This document shows, one piece after another, positions 1-8,779 of a DNA stretch of 32,317 bases. Position 1 is the first letter of the stretch, and each line of letters starts with the position of its first letter. The position numbers were made by a program, and so were the translations under genes. Below the pieces are notes generated by a model. That model saw only the letters and a list, made by a program, of their open reading frames with translations. It had not been told where the DNA came from and did no database searches. The DNA is from Methylobacter psychrophilus (GTDB taxonomy: Bacteria; Pseudomonadota; Gammaproteobacteria; Methylococcales; Methylomonadaceae). The stretch is taken from assembly GCF_025583945.1 (NCBI RefSeq), contig NZ_JAOEGU010000044.1, positions 1 to 32,317 on the forward strand. The letters run 5' to 3'.

Positions 1-137
1 GGGCCTACCTACCTATAGACTTTCAGAAATTAAACTTCCATAACATGATGATTTAGTTTGCACGGATGGTATCCGTGCAAACTAAATCATCATGTTATGG
101 AAGTTTAATTTCTGAAAGTCTATAGGTAGGTAGGCCC
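1..137. repeat. Perfect 67-bp inverted repeat (palindrome) with 3-nt loop
   Basis: Bases 1-67 are the exact reverse complement of 71-137, separated only by GGT at 68-70. No mismatch was found reading both arms base by base. The outer ends read GGGCCTACC and GGTAGGCCC. The arms hold no recognisable gene. A perfect palindrome this long with a tiny loop is normally unstable in bacteria that have SbcCD, and it sits exactly at the start of the window. A fold-back assembly or amplification artefact at a contig end is therefore at least as likely as a real cruciform or mobile-element end. Confidence 0.97.
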
Positions 138-319
138 AATCAGCAAGGAACCTCAGTCATGTTGGTATTAATGCAGAAATCTATATAAGCTTTAAAATCA
201 CGTAAAAATTATCACGCATAATTCTGAATTTTGGCTCTCCTGCCGAAATAATGACGTTTTATTACAGACTGAAGCACCCTACAAATCAGGTAAGTAGGAA
301 AACGGGGGAATAATTTCGG

Positions 320-355
320 CCTGTTTATTTTAAACAAATGATTTAAATAAACAGG
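320..355. promoter_or_regulatory. Hairpin in leader of the sugar transferase gene
   Basis: An 11-bp perfect stem (320-330 with 345-355, CCTGTTTATTT and its complement) encloses a 14-nt AT-rich loop about 50 bases before the proposed start at 406. It is not followed by a T-run, so it does not look like a classical terminator. It could be an operator or a leader hairpin. Function is inferred only from position; the rest of 138-405 shows no gene. Confidence 0.4.
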
Positions 356-405
356 TAATTAAAAAATCATAAACAAGTTCTTGGAACTTGCAGGATTTGG
401 ATTAT

Positions 406-1563
406 ATGAAATCACATAGCATTGAAATGAAAATACAAAAAACCGGCTCTTTCTTGAAAGAATCTGAACCATCCTCTGCTCTACCAAATAATTCCAGTCA
501 ATATCGAATTGCTTCCGATGAGCTATTTTATGATTCCTATTTTATTGACCAATTACATCTTGAGAAGCTTAGGGCGCAACGGTCCAAATCCACGCTATCA
601 ATTATTTTACTGACCCTTGAAAAAGAGGACGATAGCGAAGTCGTTAATATGCAAAATATCTTGGACATCATTCGAACAAAGATACGAGACACTGATATTA
701 GCGGCTTTGTCAATAATCGAACTATAGGCGTGCTTCTTCCTGATACTGACGAAAAAGGCGCGAAAGAACTCTGTGGAAAATTAGTTAATGATAATAAAAA
801 ACCACAATTTTCTGCGACTACCTCAAGCTATCCTGATCATATTTTTGAAAGCCTTGAAAAAATTGGCTCTATTCGCCCGGATGCTTTCCCTTTTAAGCTA
901 AAAAATTCAAAGAGCGGTTCATGGTTTAAATTACTATTAAAAAGAGGCGTTGATATCATAGGTTCGATTACTGGTATCGTTATTTTCATGCCGGTTATGT
1001 TAATGGCCGCATTAGCTGTCAAATCAACATCTTCAGGGCCGATCATTTTCAGACAAATCCGTTTGGGCAAACAAGGCACTCCTTTTAATTTCTACAAATT
1101 TCGATCCATGCAGGTGAATTTGGATGACAACATACACCGTGAATACATCCACAATTTTATCAATGGTAGCCACACTAAAGTCAATCAGGGGGATAAGGAA
1201 AAACCGTTCTATAAAATTAAATTGGATCCCAGAATAACCAAGGTTGGAAGATTCATTCGAAAAACCAGTATTGATGAACTGCCGCAGTTTTTTAATGTAT
1301 TAAAAGGCGATATGAGCCTGGTTGGTCCGAGACCGCCTCTTCCTTACGAAGTTGAGAAATACCAGACGTGGCATCTCCAACGAATACTTGAGATGAAACC
1401 CGGGATTACCGGTCTCTGGCAAGTAGAAGGACGAAGCAAAGCCGAATGGGATGATTCAGTGAGACTCGATATTCGGTATATTCAGAACTGGTCTCTTCTA
1501 TTAGATGTGAAAATATTATTCAGAACGATTGAGACTGTTTTAAAGTGCAGAGGTGCCGTATAA
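406..1563 (+). CDS. Initiating sugar-phosphate transferase with degenerate GGDEF-like N-terminal domain
   Basis: This is probably the initiating enzyme of the pathway, transferring a sugar-1-phosphate from a nucleotide sugar to undecaprenyl phosphate at the inner membrane. Residues ~175-385 are a complete bacterial sugar transferase domain (PF02397 type). It has a hydrophobic segment at 183-205, then KFRSM (231-235), DELPQF (290-295), the LVGPRP loop (305-310) and KPGITGLWQV (331-340). Instead of the multi-pass and CoA-binding-like N-terminus of WbaP/WcaJ enzymes, residues ~40-155 resemble a GGDEF domain (FYDSYF...LDIIRTKIRDTD...GVLLPDTDEKGA). The GGDEF signature is replaced by NNRTI, so cyclase activity is not expected. 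I chose ATG 406 (AGGA at 392-395) over the TTG at 388, which has no well-spaced ribosome site. A signalling or dimerising role for the N-domain is inference. Confidence 0.9.
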   Translation: MKSHSIEMKIQKTGSFLKESEPSSALPNNSSQYRIASDELFYDSYFIDQLHLEKLRAQRSKSTLSIILLTLEKEDDSEVVNMQNILDIIRTKIRDTDISGFVNNRTIGVLLPDTDEKGAKELCGKLVNDNKKPQFSATTSSYPDHIFESLEKIGSIRPDAFPFKLKNSKSGSWFKLLLKRGVDIIGSITGIVIFMPVMLMAALAVKSTSSGPIIFRQIRLGKQGTPFNFYKFRSMQVNLDDNIHREYIHNFINGSHTKVNQGDKEKPFYKIKLDPRITKVGRFIRKTSIDELPQFFNVLKGDMSLVGPRPPLPYEVEKYQTWHLQRILEMKPGITGLWQVEGRSKAEWDDSVRLDIRYIQNWSLLLDVKILFRTIETVLKCRGAV

Positions 1564-1997
1564 ATCATAAGGCTCAATTCCAGGAGACTGTCCCGGCCAC
1601 AGTCATTGCTGAGTTTAAATCTGACGTCCTGGCAATTTTCACAGGCCGTTGGTTGGTGATCTTTAACTATTTCTTATCTACCGAGCTTATATAAAAATTC
1701 TTGGGAGAAAAGTCAACTGATTTTTTTTGTTAGATATGTAAGCATTTATTGTAAGTATTTTTACGTAGGTACTTATACCAATTGTTTAGTTGATTTTAAA
1801 AACTATAATTTAAAACAATACCGAATGTGTCAGCAAATAATATTTTTATATGATTTCGGGGGGGAATATAAAGCAATATATTTGATCTATACTTCAAAAT
1901 GAAAAGTTTAAAAATAAGGTTAATTATTGGGTAATTAAATAACCTCACGTTTGGCTTAACCCTGCAATAGTCCCGTTACCTTCGGAGCAAGTAATCA
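1564..1997. other. Gene-free AT-rich spacer before the wbpD-like gene
   Basis: No ORF here looks coding. The stretch holds a short inverted repeat around 1584-1602 (GACTGT and ACAGTC), another around 1752-1775 (TAAGTA and TACTTA), and a run of seven or more G at about 1858-1864. AT-richness suggests that the promoter of the WbpD/B/E-like module lies here, but no -35/-10 pair is convincing by eye. A Shine-Dalgarno GGAG (1984-1987) serves the next gene. Confidence 0.5.
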
Positions 1998-2474
1998 ATG
2001 ATAAACCAAGATGTTCAGTTAGGCGAAGGTGTCGTTATATTTCACCCCGACCTCGTTAATCTGTATGGTTGCCAAATTGGCCCTGGTACCAAGATTGGTT
2101 CTTTTGTGGAGATACAAAAAGGCGCTTCGATTGGTGCCCGATGCAAGATTTCCAGCCACAGCTTCATTTGTGAGGGTGTAGAGATTGAGGAGTGTGTATT
2201 TGTAGGCCATGGTGTCATGTTTATTAATGACACCTACCCAAAAGCGGTCAGTGAAGACGGCGAATTACAAACGGAAGCTGATTGGCAATTAATTCGCACC
2301 CGCATTAAATCCGGTGCCTCAATCGGCAGCAATGCAACCATCCTGTGCGGTATCACTATTGGTAAAAATGCTCTGGTCGGTGCCGGCGCAGTAGTGACCA
2401 AAGATGTCCCTGATTATGCAATTGTTGCCGGCGTTCCTGCCCGTGTAGTTGGACATACACGCAAGCAAGAGTAA
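1998..2474 (+). CDS. WbpD/WlbB-like nucleotide-sugar N-acetyltransferase (left-handed beta-helix)
   Basis: Likely acetylates the 3-amino group of UDP-2-acetamido-3-amino-uronic acid with acetyl-CoA in the cytoplasm, as WbpD of Pseudomonas does. The 158-residue protein is built of hexapeptide repeats (GCQIGPGTKIGSFVEI, GASIGARCKIS, later GASIGSNATILCGITIGKNALVGAGAVV). It carries the family block HGVMFINDTYPKA at about 71-83 and the usual end VAGVPARVVG. It is slightly shorter than WbpD (about 190 residues). ATG 1998 is preceded by GGAG. It heads a module with a WbpB-like dehydrogenase and a WbpE-like aminotransferase, which strongly supports the assignment. A different 3- or 4-amino sugar substrate remains possible. 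Confidence 0.85.
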   Translation: MINQDVQLGEGVVIFHPDLVNLYGCQIGPGTKIGSFVEIQKGASIGARCKISSHSFICEGVEIEECVFVGHGVMFINDTYPKAVSEDGELQTEADWQLIRTRIKSGASIGSNATILCGITIGKNALVGAGAVVTKDVPDYAIVAGVPARVVGHTRKQE

Positions 2475-2592
2475 ATAGCGATATCTATGATAGCCGTTCT
2501 TTCAGCTCTCACGATTACTTGGATTACCAAAACCAAGCAAACGTCCCGACATAAATAATACAATTTTTTTATTCGATTTAAGGAAAACTATC

Positions 2593-3636
2593 ATGATTAA
2601 AATAGGCGTTATTGGATACGGTTATTGGGGTCCTAATTTGGTGAGGAACTTCAGTGAGACACCGGGAATTAAAGTTGAAAGTGTGGCTGATCTTGATCCG
2701 AAAAGACTTGAACTCATCCAGAATCGCTATCCAGGGATAAAGACCACTACGCGTTTTCAGGATCTGATCGAGAATAAAGAAATCGATGCTATTGCAGTAG
2801 CGACGCCCGTCAGTACCCATTTTGAACTCGGAATGGCTGCTCTCAAGGCTGGCAAGCATTTATGGATGGAAAAACCCATGACCGAGACATCAATTCAGGC
2901 ACGCATGCTGGTTGATGAAGCCGAAAAGCGTAAGCTCGTGCTGATGGTCGATCATACCTTCCTCTACACAGGAGCGGTATCGAGGATGGGGGATATGGTA
3001 AAGGCCGGTGAACTCGGTGAAATTCTTTACTACGATTCTACCCGAATCAATCTCGGTTTGTTTCAGCGAGATGTTAACGTCATTTCTGATTTAGCGGTAC
3101 ATGACTTCTCGATTCTTGACTATCTACTGGGTGAACAACCAATTGCGGTATCTGCTGTCGGTGTCAACCACTTTCCCGGCACACCGGAAAACCTGGCCTA
3201 CCTTACCTTGTTCTATAACTCGGGAATTATTGCGCATATCAATGCCAGCTGGCTGGCACCGGTAAAAGTACGGCAGATTCTCATTGGCGGCAGCAAAAAC
3301 ATGATCATCTATGACGATCTGGAGCCAAGTGAAAAGATCAAGATTTACGACAAGGGCATCAGTTTTACCGATGACCCCCAGCAAATCTACGAAATGCGGG
3401 TTGGCTACCGCACTGGAGATATGTGGGCACCCAAGTTGGATGCTGCCGAGGCACTGAGCATCGAGGGTAAACATTTTGCTGACTGCATCGAAAATGGCAA
3501 AACGCCATTAACCGATGGAGCACTGGGTCTGCGAGTAATAAAATTAATCGAAGCCGCTACCCGCTCAATGAACGAGCGTGGTCGATGTGTCGAACTTAAC
3601 GGCATACATATGCATCAAGGCAGGAAAGTAGCATGA
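2593..3636 (+). CDS. WbpB-like Gfo/Idh/MocA-family sugar oxidoreductase
   Basis: NAD-dependent oxidoreductase expected to oxidise C3 of a UDP-N-acetyl-hexuronic acid, providing the 3-keto substrate for the following aminotransferase. It shows an N-terminal Rossmann fold (GVIGYGYWG, residues 5-13), the family EKP motif with its lysine at 94, and the conserved SDLAVHD block with His170. At 347 residues it is slightly longer than typical WbpB. ATG 2593 has AGGA eight bases upstream. The stop overlaps the start of the next gene (ATGA at 3633), showing translational coupling. Gfo/Idh/MocA proteins are diverse, so the exact substrate rests on the neighbours at 1998 and 3633. Confidence 0.87.
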   Translation: MIKIGVIGYGYWGPNLVRNFSETPGIKVESVADLDPKRLELIQNRYPGIKTTTRFQDLIENKEIDAIAVATPVSTHFELGMAALKAGKHLWMEKPMTETSIQARMLVDEAEKRKLVLMVDHTFLYTGAVSRMGDMVKAGELGEILYYDSTRINLGLFQRDVNVISDLAVHDFSILDYLLGEQPIAVSAVGVNHFPGTPENLAYLTLFYNSGIIAHINASWLAPVKVRQILIGGSKNMIIYDDLEPSEKIKIYDKGISFTDDPQQIYEMRVGYRTGDMWAPKLDAAEALSIEGKHFADCIENGKTPLTDGALGLRVIKLIEAATRSMNERGRCVELNGIHMHQGRKVA

Positions 3637-4745
3637 TACCGTTCGTCGATCTGAAAACCCAATACACCGAAATTAAAGATGAAGTTAATACCGCTATTCA
3701 AGGTGTTTTAGAAAGCTGTCAGTTTACTTTAGGCACCGAAGTAGCCTTATTTGAACAGGAATTTGCCACCTATAGTCAGGCCCAATTCGGGATTGGCGTA
3801 AACACCGGAACCAGTGCGTTACATCTTGCCCTACTCGCGGCGGGTATTGGTCACAACGACGAGGTGATTACCGTCCCCTTTACCTTTGTGGCGACCGTAG
3901 CAGCGATTGACTATACCGGCGCCAAAACCGTATTTGTCGATATTGACCCGCGCACCTTCACTATTGACGTAAAGGCCATCGAAAAGGCAATCACCGACAA
4001 AACCAAAGCCATTATCCCTGTGCATCTGTATGGTCAACCGGCGGACATGGACCCCATTCTGGAAATCGCCAAGCGCCATGGTTTGGTAGTCATTGAAGAT
4101 GCCGCCCAAGCTCATGGCGCAGAGTATAAGGGCAAACGTGTGGGTAGCCTGGGTGACATGGGCTGTTTTAGTTTTTATCCGGGCAAAAATCTGGGTGCTT
4201 ACGGAGAAGGTGGCATGGTGGTGACCAACAATGCCGAATATACCCGCACCATCCGTATGCTGCGTGATTGGGGTGCAGAGCAGAAATATCAGCATGTGCT
4301 CAAAGGCTATAACTATCGCATGGAGGGTATCCAGGGTGCTGTGCTAAGGGTCAAACTGCGTCACCTGGAAAAATGGACCGAAGCACGGCGAACAACAGCC
4401 GAGCATTACAACGAGTTGTTAGCCGATAGCGGAGTGCAGATACCTGAGGTAATGTCATATGCCCGGCATGTTTACCATATCTATGCGATCCGTACCCGGC
4501 AAAGAAGTAAATGGCAACAAGCATTAGAAGCCAAAGGTATTCAGACCGGCATCCATTATCCGATACCCGTGCATCTTTTACCTGCCTATGCGGACTTGGG
4601 CTATACCAAAGGAGATTTTCCTCATTCCGAACAGGCAGCAAATGAAGTACTTTCGTTGCCTATGCACGCCAATTTAAGTAGGGCGCAGTGTGAAGAAGTA
4701 AGTGAAGCCATCGACATGCTTTCAAGAAAGACAGAATCTGTTTAA
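3633..4745 (+). CDS. WbpE-like PLP-dependent sugar aminotransferase (DegT/DnrJ/EryC1/StrS)
   Basis: PLP enzyme expected to transfer an amino group from glutamate to the 3-keto-uronic acid nucleotide sugar made by the preceding WbpB-like enzyme. The 370-residue length is normal for the family. Visible motifs are the GVNTGTSALHLAL cofactor region (55-67), EDAAQAHG with Asp156, and FYPGKNLGAYGEGG with the Schiff-base lysine at 185. The start overlaps the upstream stop by four bases. With the genes at 1998 and 2593 it forms the three-step dehydrogenase/aminotransferase/acetyltransferase set. The matching UDP-GlcNAc 6-dehydrogenase is not adjacent; the only candidate here is the divergent gene at 17568. 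Confidence 0.9.
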   Translation: MIPFVDLKTQYTEIKDEVNTAIQGVLESCQFTLGTEVALFEQEFATYSQAQFGIGVNTGTSALHLALLAAGIGHNDEVITVPFTFVATVAAIDYTGAKTVFVDIDPRTFTIDVKAIEKAITDKTKAIIPVHLYGQPADMDPILEIAKRHGLVVIEDAAQAHGAEYKGKRVGSLGDMGCFSFYPGKNLGAYGEGGMVVTNNAEYTRTIRMLRDWGAEQKYQHVLKGYNYRMEGIQGAVLRVKLRHLEKWTEARRTTAEHYNELLADSGVQIPEVMSYARHVYHIYAIRTRQRSKWQQALEAKGIQTGIHYPIPVHLLPAYADLGYTKGDFPHSEQAANEVLSLPMHANLSRAQCEEVSEAIDMLSRKTESV

Positions 4746-4924
4746 ATTTAATTCAGAATTAAAAATCTATCCGACATTGAGCATGCTTAGCATCCTATTG
4801 ATATTAAACTAATATATTATTTTTTACTAAAAACATCATTTTTTAATTAATTGATTCTAAATGATTATTTTTTAAATGTGCAAAATGTCAAATCTGTTTT
4901 TTCCAGCTTGATGGAGCCATTATC

Positions 4925-7900
4925 ATGGTAGCGATAAAAAAATTTAATATCGGGATTATTTTATCACCAGTTTTATATCTGATTATTATTTTGGCAATGG
5001 TTATTGGGCTGCCACAGTACGCGATTGCAACACCTAACCCTGTAGTTGCAATCCATGTTTCTGAACTTACACAAGCTTTGGAAACAATGCCGGCACAGTC
5101 TCCAACACCTACAGGATCAGGAACTTCGGGTAATGAATGGTGGTATACGCCATGGCATTATTTTGTGGCACATGAATCATTAAAAGAAGCACTTCGCTCA
5201 GATGGAACACCATTTGTTGAAGTAAGCGATGCAGATATTACCGCAGGCAAGCTGCTTTTCTCGGATGGCTCGCCCCGTTACCCTATAGTAATAAGCTTGG
5301 CTTCCGAAGCGATTAGCGATACTGAAATACCAACTCTTCGTAATTATGTCAATGCAGGTGGATTTCTTTTAGTAGGCTCTTCAGCATTTACGCGTAACCC
5401 TGACGGAACCAGTCGAGGAGACTTTGCTTTGGCTAATGAGATGGGGGTTCACATGGTAAATCCCAGCCATTTAAACTGGGGCTTAACTATGCAGTTTGAA
5501 AAAGTCGCTGACCACCGCCTGGTCTCCAATATTCCAGATGGCCTGTTAAAATGGCGTATTCCGCTATCCTCTGACGAAATTTCATGGGGGATAGCGCCAA
5601 ACTATACATATAATCGAAATCACTATGTTTGGCAGGTTAGTGTGACTGACGCTACTGTCCTTGCTCAAGAACCTTCAAATCCCCTGTTGGCGATTAAGTC
5701 GTATGGCAACGGACAGCTTATCTACTACAGTGTATCCCAGCCGATTTTGGGGCATGGCAGTTATGATTCAGGCATGTATAATTATCTTATATTTCGGAAT
5801 GCAATTGAATGGGCTTTCGAGTCTGCCAAACTTCCCGTCATCAAACTCAGTGCGTGGCAATATCAATATGACGCAGCATTGGTCGTCCGGCATGACTTCG
5901 AGAACGATCCTGTTCTAATAAGATCAATCGAAAATTCAGCTGCGTTCGAACAGTCATTTGGCGCAAAAGGTGATTATTATTTCTGTACCGGCTCTTTACG
6001 TGAGCAAATGGCCGACAAACTCACTGTCATTGCCAGTTTACAACGTGCTGTTTCCAATTACGGCGCGACCATCGGATCGCACAATGGTGGCTTGGCAAAC
6101 CCTAACTCGCTGGGTCTAAATCCCCTGAATTATACCTATTTTCATTGGGGACCGGACGAAGCTATTGACCTTGTCCCAGCAGGCTATTCCAGCGGTAAAG
6201 ATTATGCTAAAGCATCAATTTCTTTATCCTACCAGGATATAGAAGGCTGGTTGGCTGGTTTCGACAATGGCCGATCTGGATGTGGCCTAGCGAACAATTG
6301 CCCTCGCACTTGGGCATCACCATTTTTTAATTCTACACGCGAAGACTCTTACGATATTCTCCAGCAGTTGCGAGTAGTAAGCGCGGGTGAGCAAAAAATC
6401 AGCCCTTTTCCACATTGGACAATGTCAACCAAGACTCTTGGAAAGTATTATTCGACTATAACGCTACCTGTCAGTGACTGGTATTATTCAGGAGACATTC
6501 TCCAAGCTTTGGATTATCACACGTTTTTGACAATGACGGCAGCTGTTGACTTCTATTATGATCTCGGTGCATTGATTAATATTTATGGGCATAACGCTTC
6601 ACAACCAGGAACTATAGAAGGCGACTATGTTGCCTATAGTACTGCTAAACCGCGAATATGGGCATCCAACTCTGTTGAGATAAATGATTGGTGGCGGTTA
6701 CGCTCCAATGTCACAGTTACACAGAACTACAGTATCAGTGGTAATACTGCTATTGCACAAACTACAATAGCAGGTGCTACCGATAGCGCCACGGCAGTTG
6801 AAATAGACTTGCAACCTGGGGCAAGAGGCAACGCCGGCATCTTACAAGTTTTTTTTGATGGATCACCAGCCAATCCAAGCGATTACCGTATCACTCAACG
6901 TGGGCTCAAACTTAAAGTTGGCACTTCAGTTTCCAGTGTGGAAGTTCGCTACCCTGCACTGGTAGCCAATAATTTACCTCCTGTAGTAACAAATGACACC
7001 TACAGCACTAATGTAAATACGACTCTAACCAAGTCAGCACCCGGGATACTAAGCAACGACACCGATCCCCAAGGGGCCAGCCTCACGGCACAATTAATGA
7101 ACAGCCCCTCGCACGGCTCCCTCACTCTCAATGCCAATGGTTCTTTCGCCTATATACCGATTGCGAACTATGTGGGTAGCGACAGTTTTACTTACCTAGC
7201 GAACAACGGCACGTCCAACAGTAATATTGCCACCGTGACAATCACGGTCACATCGACCAGTGGCGTATTGTTTTCAGATGACTTTACGCGACCTCCCAAT
7301 ACAGACAACCCTCTATCTCCGTGGATTCCAGTGCTGGGAAGTTGGACCGTGGCCAATGGAGCCATGCAAGGTTCGAGTTCACCCTCCACTTATGCCGCTG
7401 TCTATTACGCCAATACCCCTTCATGGATCGATTATTCGGTAGAGAGTCGGATTCAATTTCCGGCGGGTGCTTTTGGGGGTGGTATGGGGGGTCGTGTAAA
7501 TTCAGCCACGGGAGCTCATTATGGCGCCTGGATCTATCCGGATGGATCAATAGGTGGCTCAAACGTGTTAAAACTGGTGAAATTCCGTGACTGGACAACC
7601 TGGAGTGGCACGCCGATGCAGCAGATCAACCTCCCAAGTGTAGGGACGGGATCGCATACACTCAAGATGGTTTTTAATGGTAGTAATATCCAGGTTTTGT
7701 ACGATGGGGCATTAATGATTAACGTCACCGACAATAACTTTGATTCCCGTGCAGCGTATTTAAGCGGTGGGATCAGTGGTGATATGTGGACATCTACAAA
7801 GCCTTATCTGATGGGGCTCAGTAATGTTATCGTGCAAACCCTGCCTGGGAGTACCCAGCCTCCCATCTCGGTAAATGATACCTACAGCACCAATGTAAAT

Positions 7901-8731
7901 ACGACTCTGACCAAGTCAGCACCCGGGATACTAAGCAACGACACCGATCCCCAAGGAGCCACCCTCACGGCACAATTAATGAGCAGCCCCTCACACGGGA
8001 CTCTCACTCTCAATGCCAATGGTTCTTTCGCCTATATACCGATTGCGAACTATGTGGGTAGCGACAGTTTTACTTACCTGGCGAACAACGGCACGTCCAA
8101 CAGTAATGTTGCCAGCGTGGCAATCACGGTCACGTCGACCAGTGGCGTGTTGTTTTCAGATGACTTTACGCGACCTCTCAATACGCCGAATCCTCTATCT
8201 CCGTGGATTCCAGTGCTGGGAAGCTGGACCGTGGCCAATGGAGTCATGCAAGGTTCGAGTTCACCCTCCACTTATGCCGCTGTCTATTACGCCAACACCC
8301 CTTCATGGACCGATTATTCGGTAGAGAGTCAGGTTCAATTTCCGGCGGGTGCTTTTGGGGGCGGAATGGGAGGTCGTGTAAATTCAGCCACGGGAGCTCA
8401 TTATGGTGCCTGGATCTATCCGGATGGATCAATAGGTGGCTCAAACGTGTTAAAACTGGTGAAATTCCGTGACTGGACAACCTGGAGTGGCACGCCGATG
8501 CAGCAGATCAACCTCCCAAGTGTAGGGACGGGATCTCATACACTCAAGATGGTTTTTAGTGGTAGTAATATCCAGGTTTTGTACGATGGGGCATTAATGA
8601 TTAACGCCACCGACAATAACTTTGATTCCCGTGCAGCGTATTTAAGCGGCGGTATTAGCAGCGACATGTGGACGTATAACACATCATATAAAGTGAGACT
8701 CGAAAACGTTATCGTGCGGATCTTTCCATAG
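4925..8731 (+). CDS. Large secreted protein: GATase-like and polysaccharide deacetylase-like domains plus duplicated cadherin-like/LamG-like modules
   Basis: A 1268-residue protein with a signal peptide (basic start, hydrophobic core 8-30, probable cleavage after AIA at 33-35), so periplasmic, surface or secreted. Residues ~40-305 look like a class I glutamine-amidotransferase-like or trimerisation-type alpha/beta domain. Residues ~310-600 resemble a NodB-like deacetylase: VVRHDFEND with His323-Asp324, and IGSHNGG with His386 as probable metal ligands. After ~685 come two nearly identical units of ~294 residues. Each has a cadherin/VCBS-like domain (NDTYSTNVNTTLTKSAPGIL) followed by a concanavalin/LamG-like carbohydrate-binding-type domain (LFSDDFTRP...). 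No anchor or sorting signal is visible at the C-terminus. It lies between sugar-nucleotide genes, suggesting it modifies or binds the exported polymer. Deacetylase activity is inferred from fold-level resemblance only. Confidence 0.85.
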   Translation: MVAIKKFNIGIILSPVLYLIIILAMVIGLPQYAIATPNPVVAIHVSELTQALETMPAQSPTPTGSGTSGNEWWYTPWHYFVAHESLKEALRSDGTPFVEVSDADITAGKLLFSDGSPRYPIVISLASEAISDTEIPTLRNYVNAGGFLLVGSSAFTRNPDGTSRGDFALANEMGVHMVNPSHLNWGLTMQFEKVADHRLVSNIPDGLLKWRIPLSSDEISWGIAPNYTYNRNHYVWQVSVTDATVLAQEPSNPLLAIKSYGNGQLIYYSVSQPILGHGSYDSGMYNYLIFRNAIEWAFESAKLPVIKLSAWQYQYDAALVVRHDFENDPVLIRSIENSAAFEQSFGAKGDYYFCTGSLREQMADKLTVIASLQRAVSNYGATIGSHNGGLANPNSLGLNPLNYTYFHWGPDEAIDLVPAGYSSGKDYAKASISLSYQDIEGWLAGFDNGRSGCGLANNCPRTWASPFFNSTREDSYDILQQLRVVSAGEQKISPFPHWTMSTKTLGKYYSTITLPVSDWYYSGDILQALDYHTFLTMTAAVDFYYDLGALINIYGHNASQPGTIEGDYVAYSTAKPRIWASNSVEINDWWRLRSNVTVTQNYSISGNTAIAQTTIAGATDSATAVEIDLQPGARGNAGILQVFFDGSPANPSDYRITQRGLKLKVGTSVSSVEVRYPALVANNLPPVVTNDTYSTNVNTTLTKSAPGILSNDTDPQGASLTAQLMNSPSHGSLTLNANGSFAYIPIANYVGSDSFTYLANNGTSNSNIATVTITVTSTSGVLFSDDFTRPPNTDNPLSPWIPVLGSWTVANGAMQGSSSPSTYAAVYYANTPSWIDYSVESRIQFPAGAFGGGMGGRVNSATGAHYGAWIYPDGSIGGSNVLKLVKFRDWTTWSGTPMQQINLPSVGTGSHTLKMVFNGSNIQVLYDGALMINVTDNNFDSRAAYLSGGISGDMWTSTKPYLMGLSNVIVQTLPGSTQPPISVNDTYSTNVNTTLTKSAPGILSNDTDPQGATLTAQLMSSPSHGTLTLNANGSFAYIPIANYVGSDSFTYLANNGTSNSNVASVAITVTSTSGVLFSDDFTRPLNTPNPLSPWIPVLGSWTVANGVMQGSSSPSTYAAVYYANTPSWTDYSVESQVQFPAGAFGGGMGGRVNSATGAHYGAWIYPDGSIGGSNVLKLVKFRDWTTWSGTPMQQINLPSVGTGSHTLKMVFSGSNIQVLYDGALMINATDNNFDSRAAYLSGGISSDMWTYNTSYKVRLENVIVRIFP
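6976..8725 (+). repeat. Two-copy 882-bp in-frame tandem duplication inside the secreted protein gene
   Basis: The segment from about 6976 to 7857 recurs from about 7858 with a constant offset of 882 bases (294 codons), for example ATGTAAATACGACT at 7011 and 7893. The copies are nearly identical, including synonymous positions, from about 7000 to 7793 versus 7882 to 8675. They differ by scattered substitutions and diverge over the last ~50 bases. This indicates recent duplication or continuing gene conversion. Each unit encodes one cadherin-like plus one LamG-like domain. Confidence 0.95.
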
Positions 8732-8779
8732 TGTATTTATTCACCTTATCATTAATCTATATGTACATTGAGAATTAAC

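Noticed and set aside
1588-1606. Second sigma-54-like CGGCCAC...TTGCT after the sugar transferase gene
   Set aside because: Spacing is one base too long and the first base is not T.
1951-1968. Sigma-54-like TGGC...TGCA before the wbpD-like gene
   Set aside because: Spacing between the GG and GC elements is one base short of the required distance, and the sequence otherwise deviates from consensus.
7192-7389. Minus-strand ORF of 65 codons, with a near copy at 8074-8271
   Set aside because: Shadow frames of the 882-bp repeat inside the secreted protein gene; they recur only because the DNA is duplicated.
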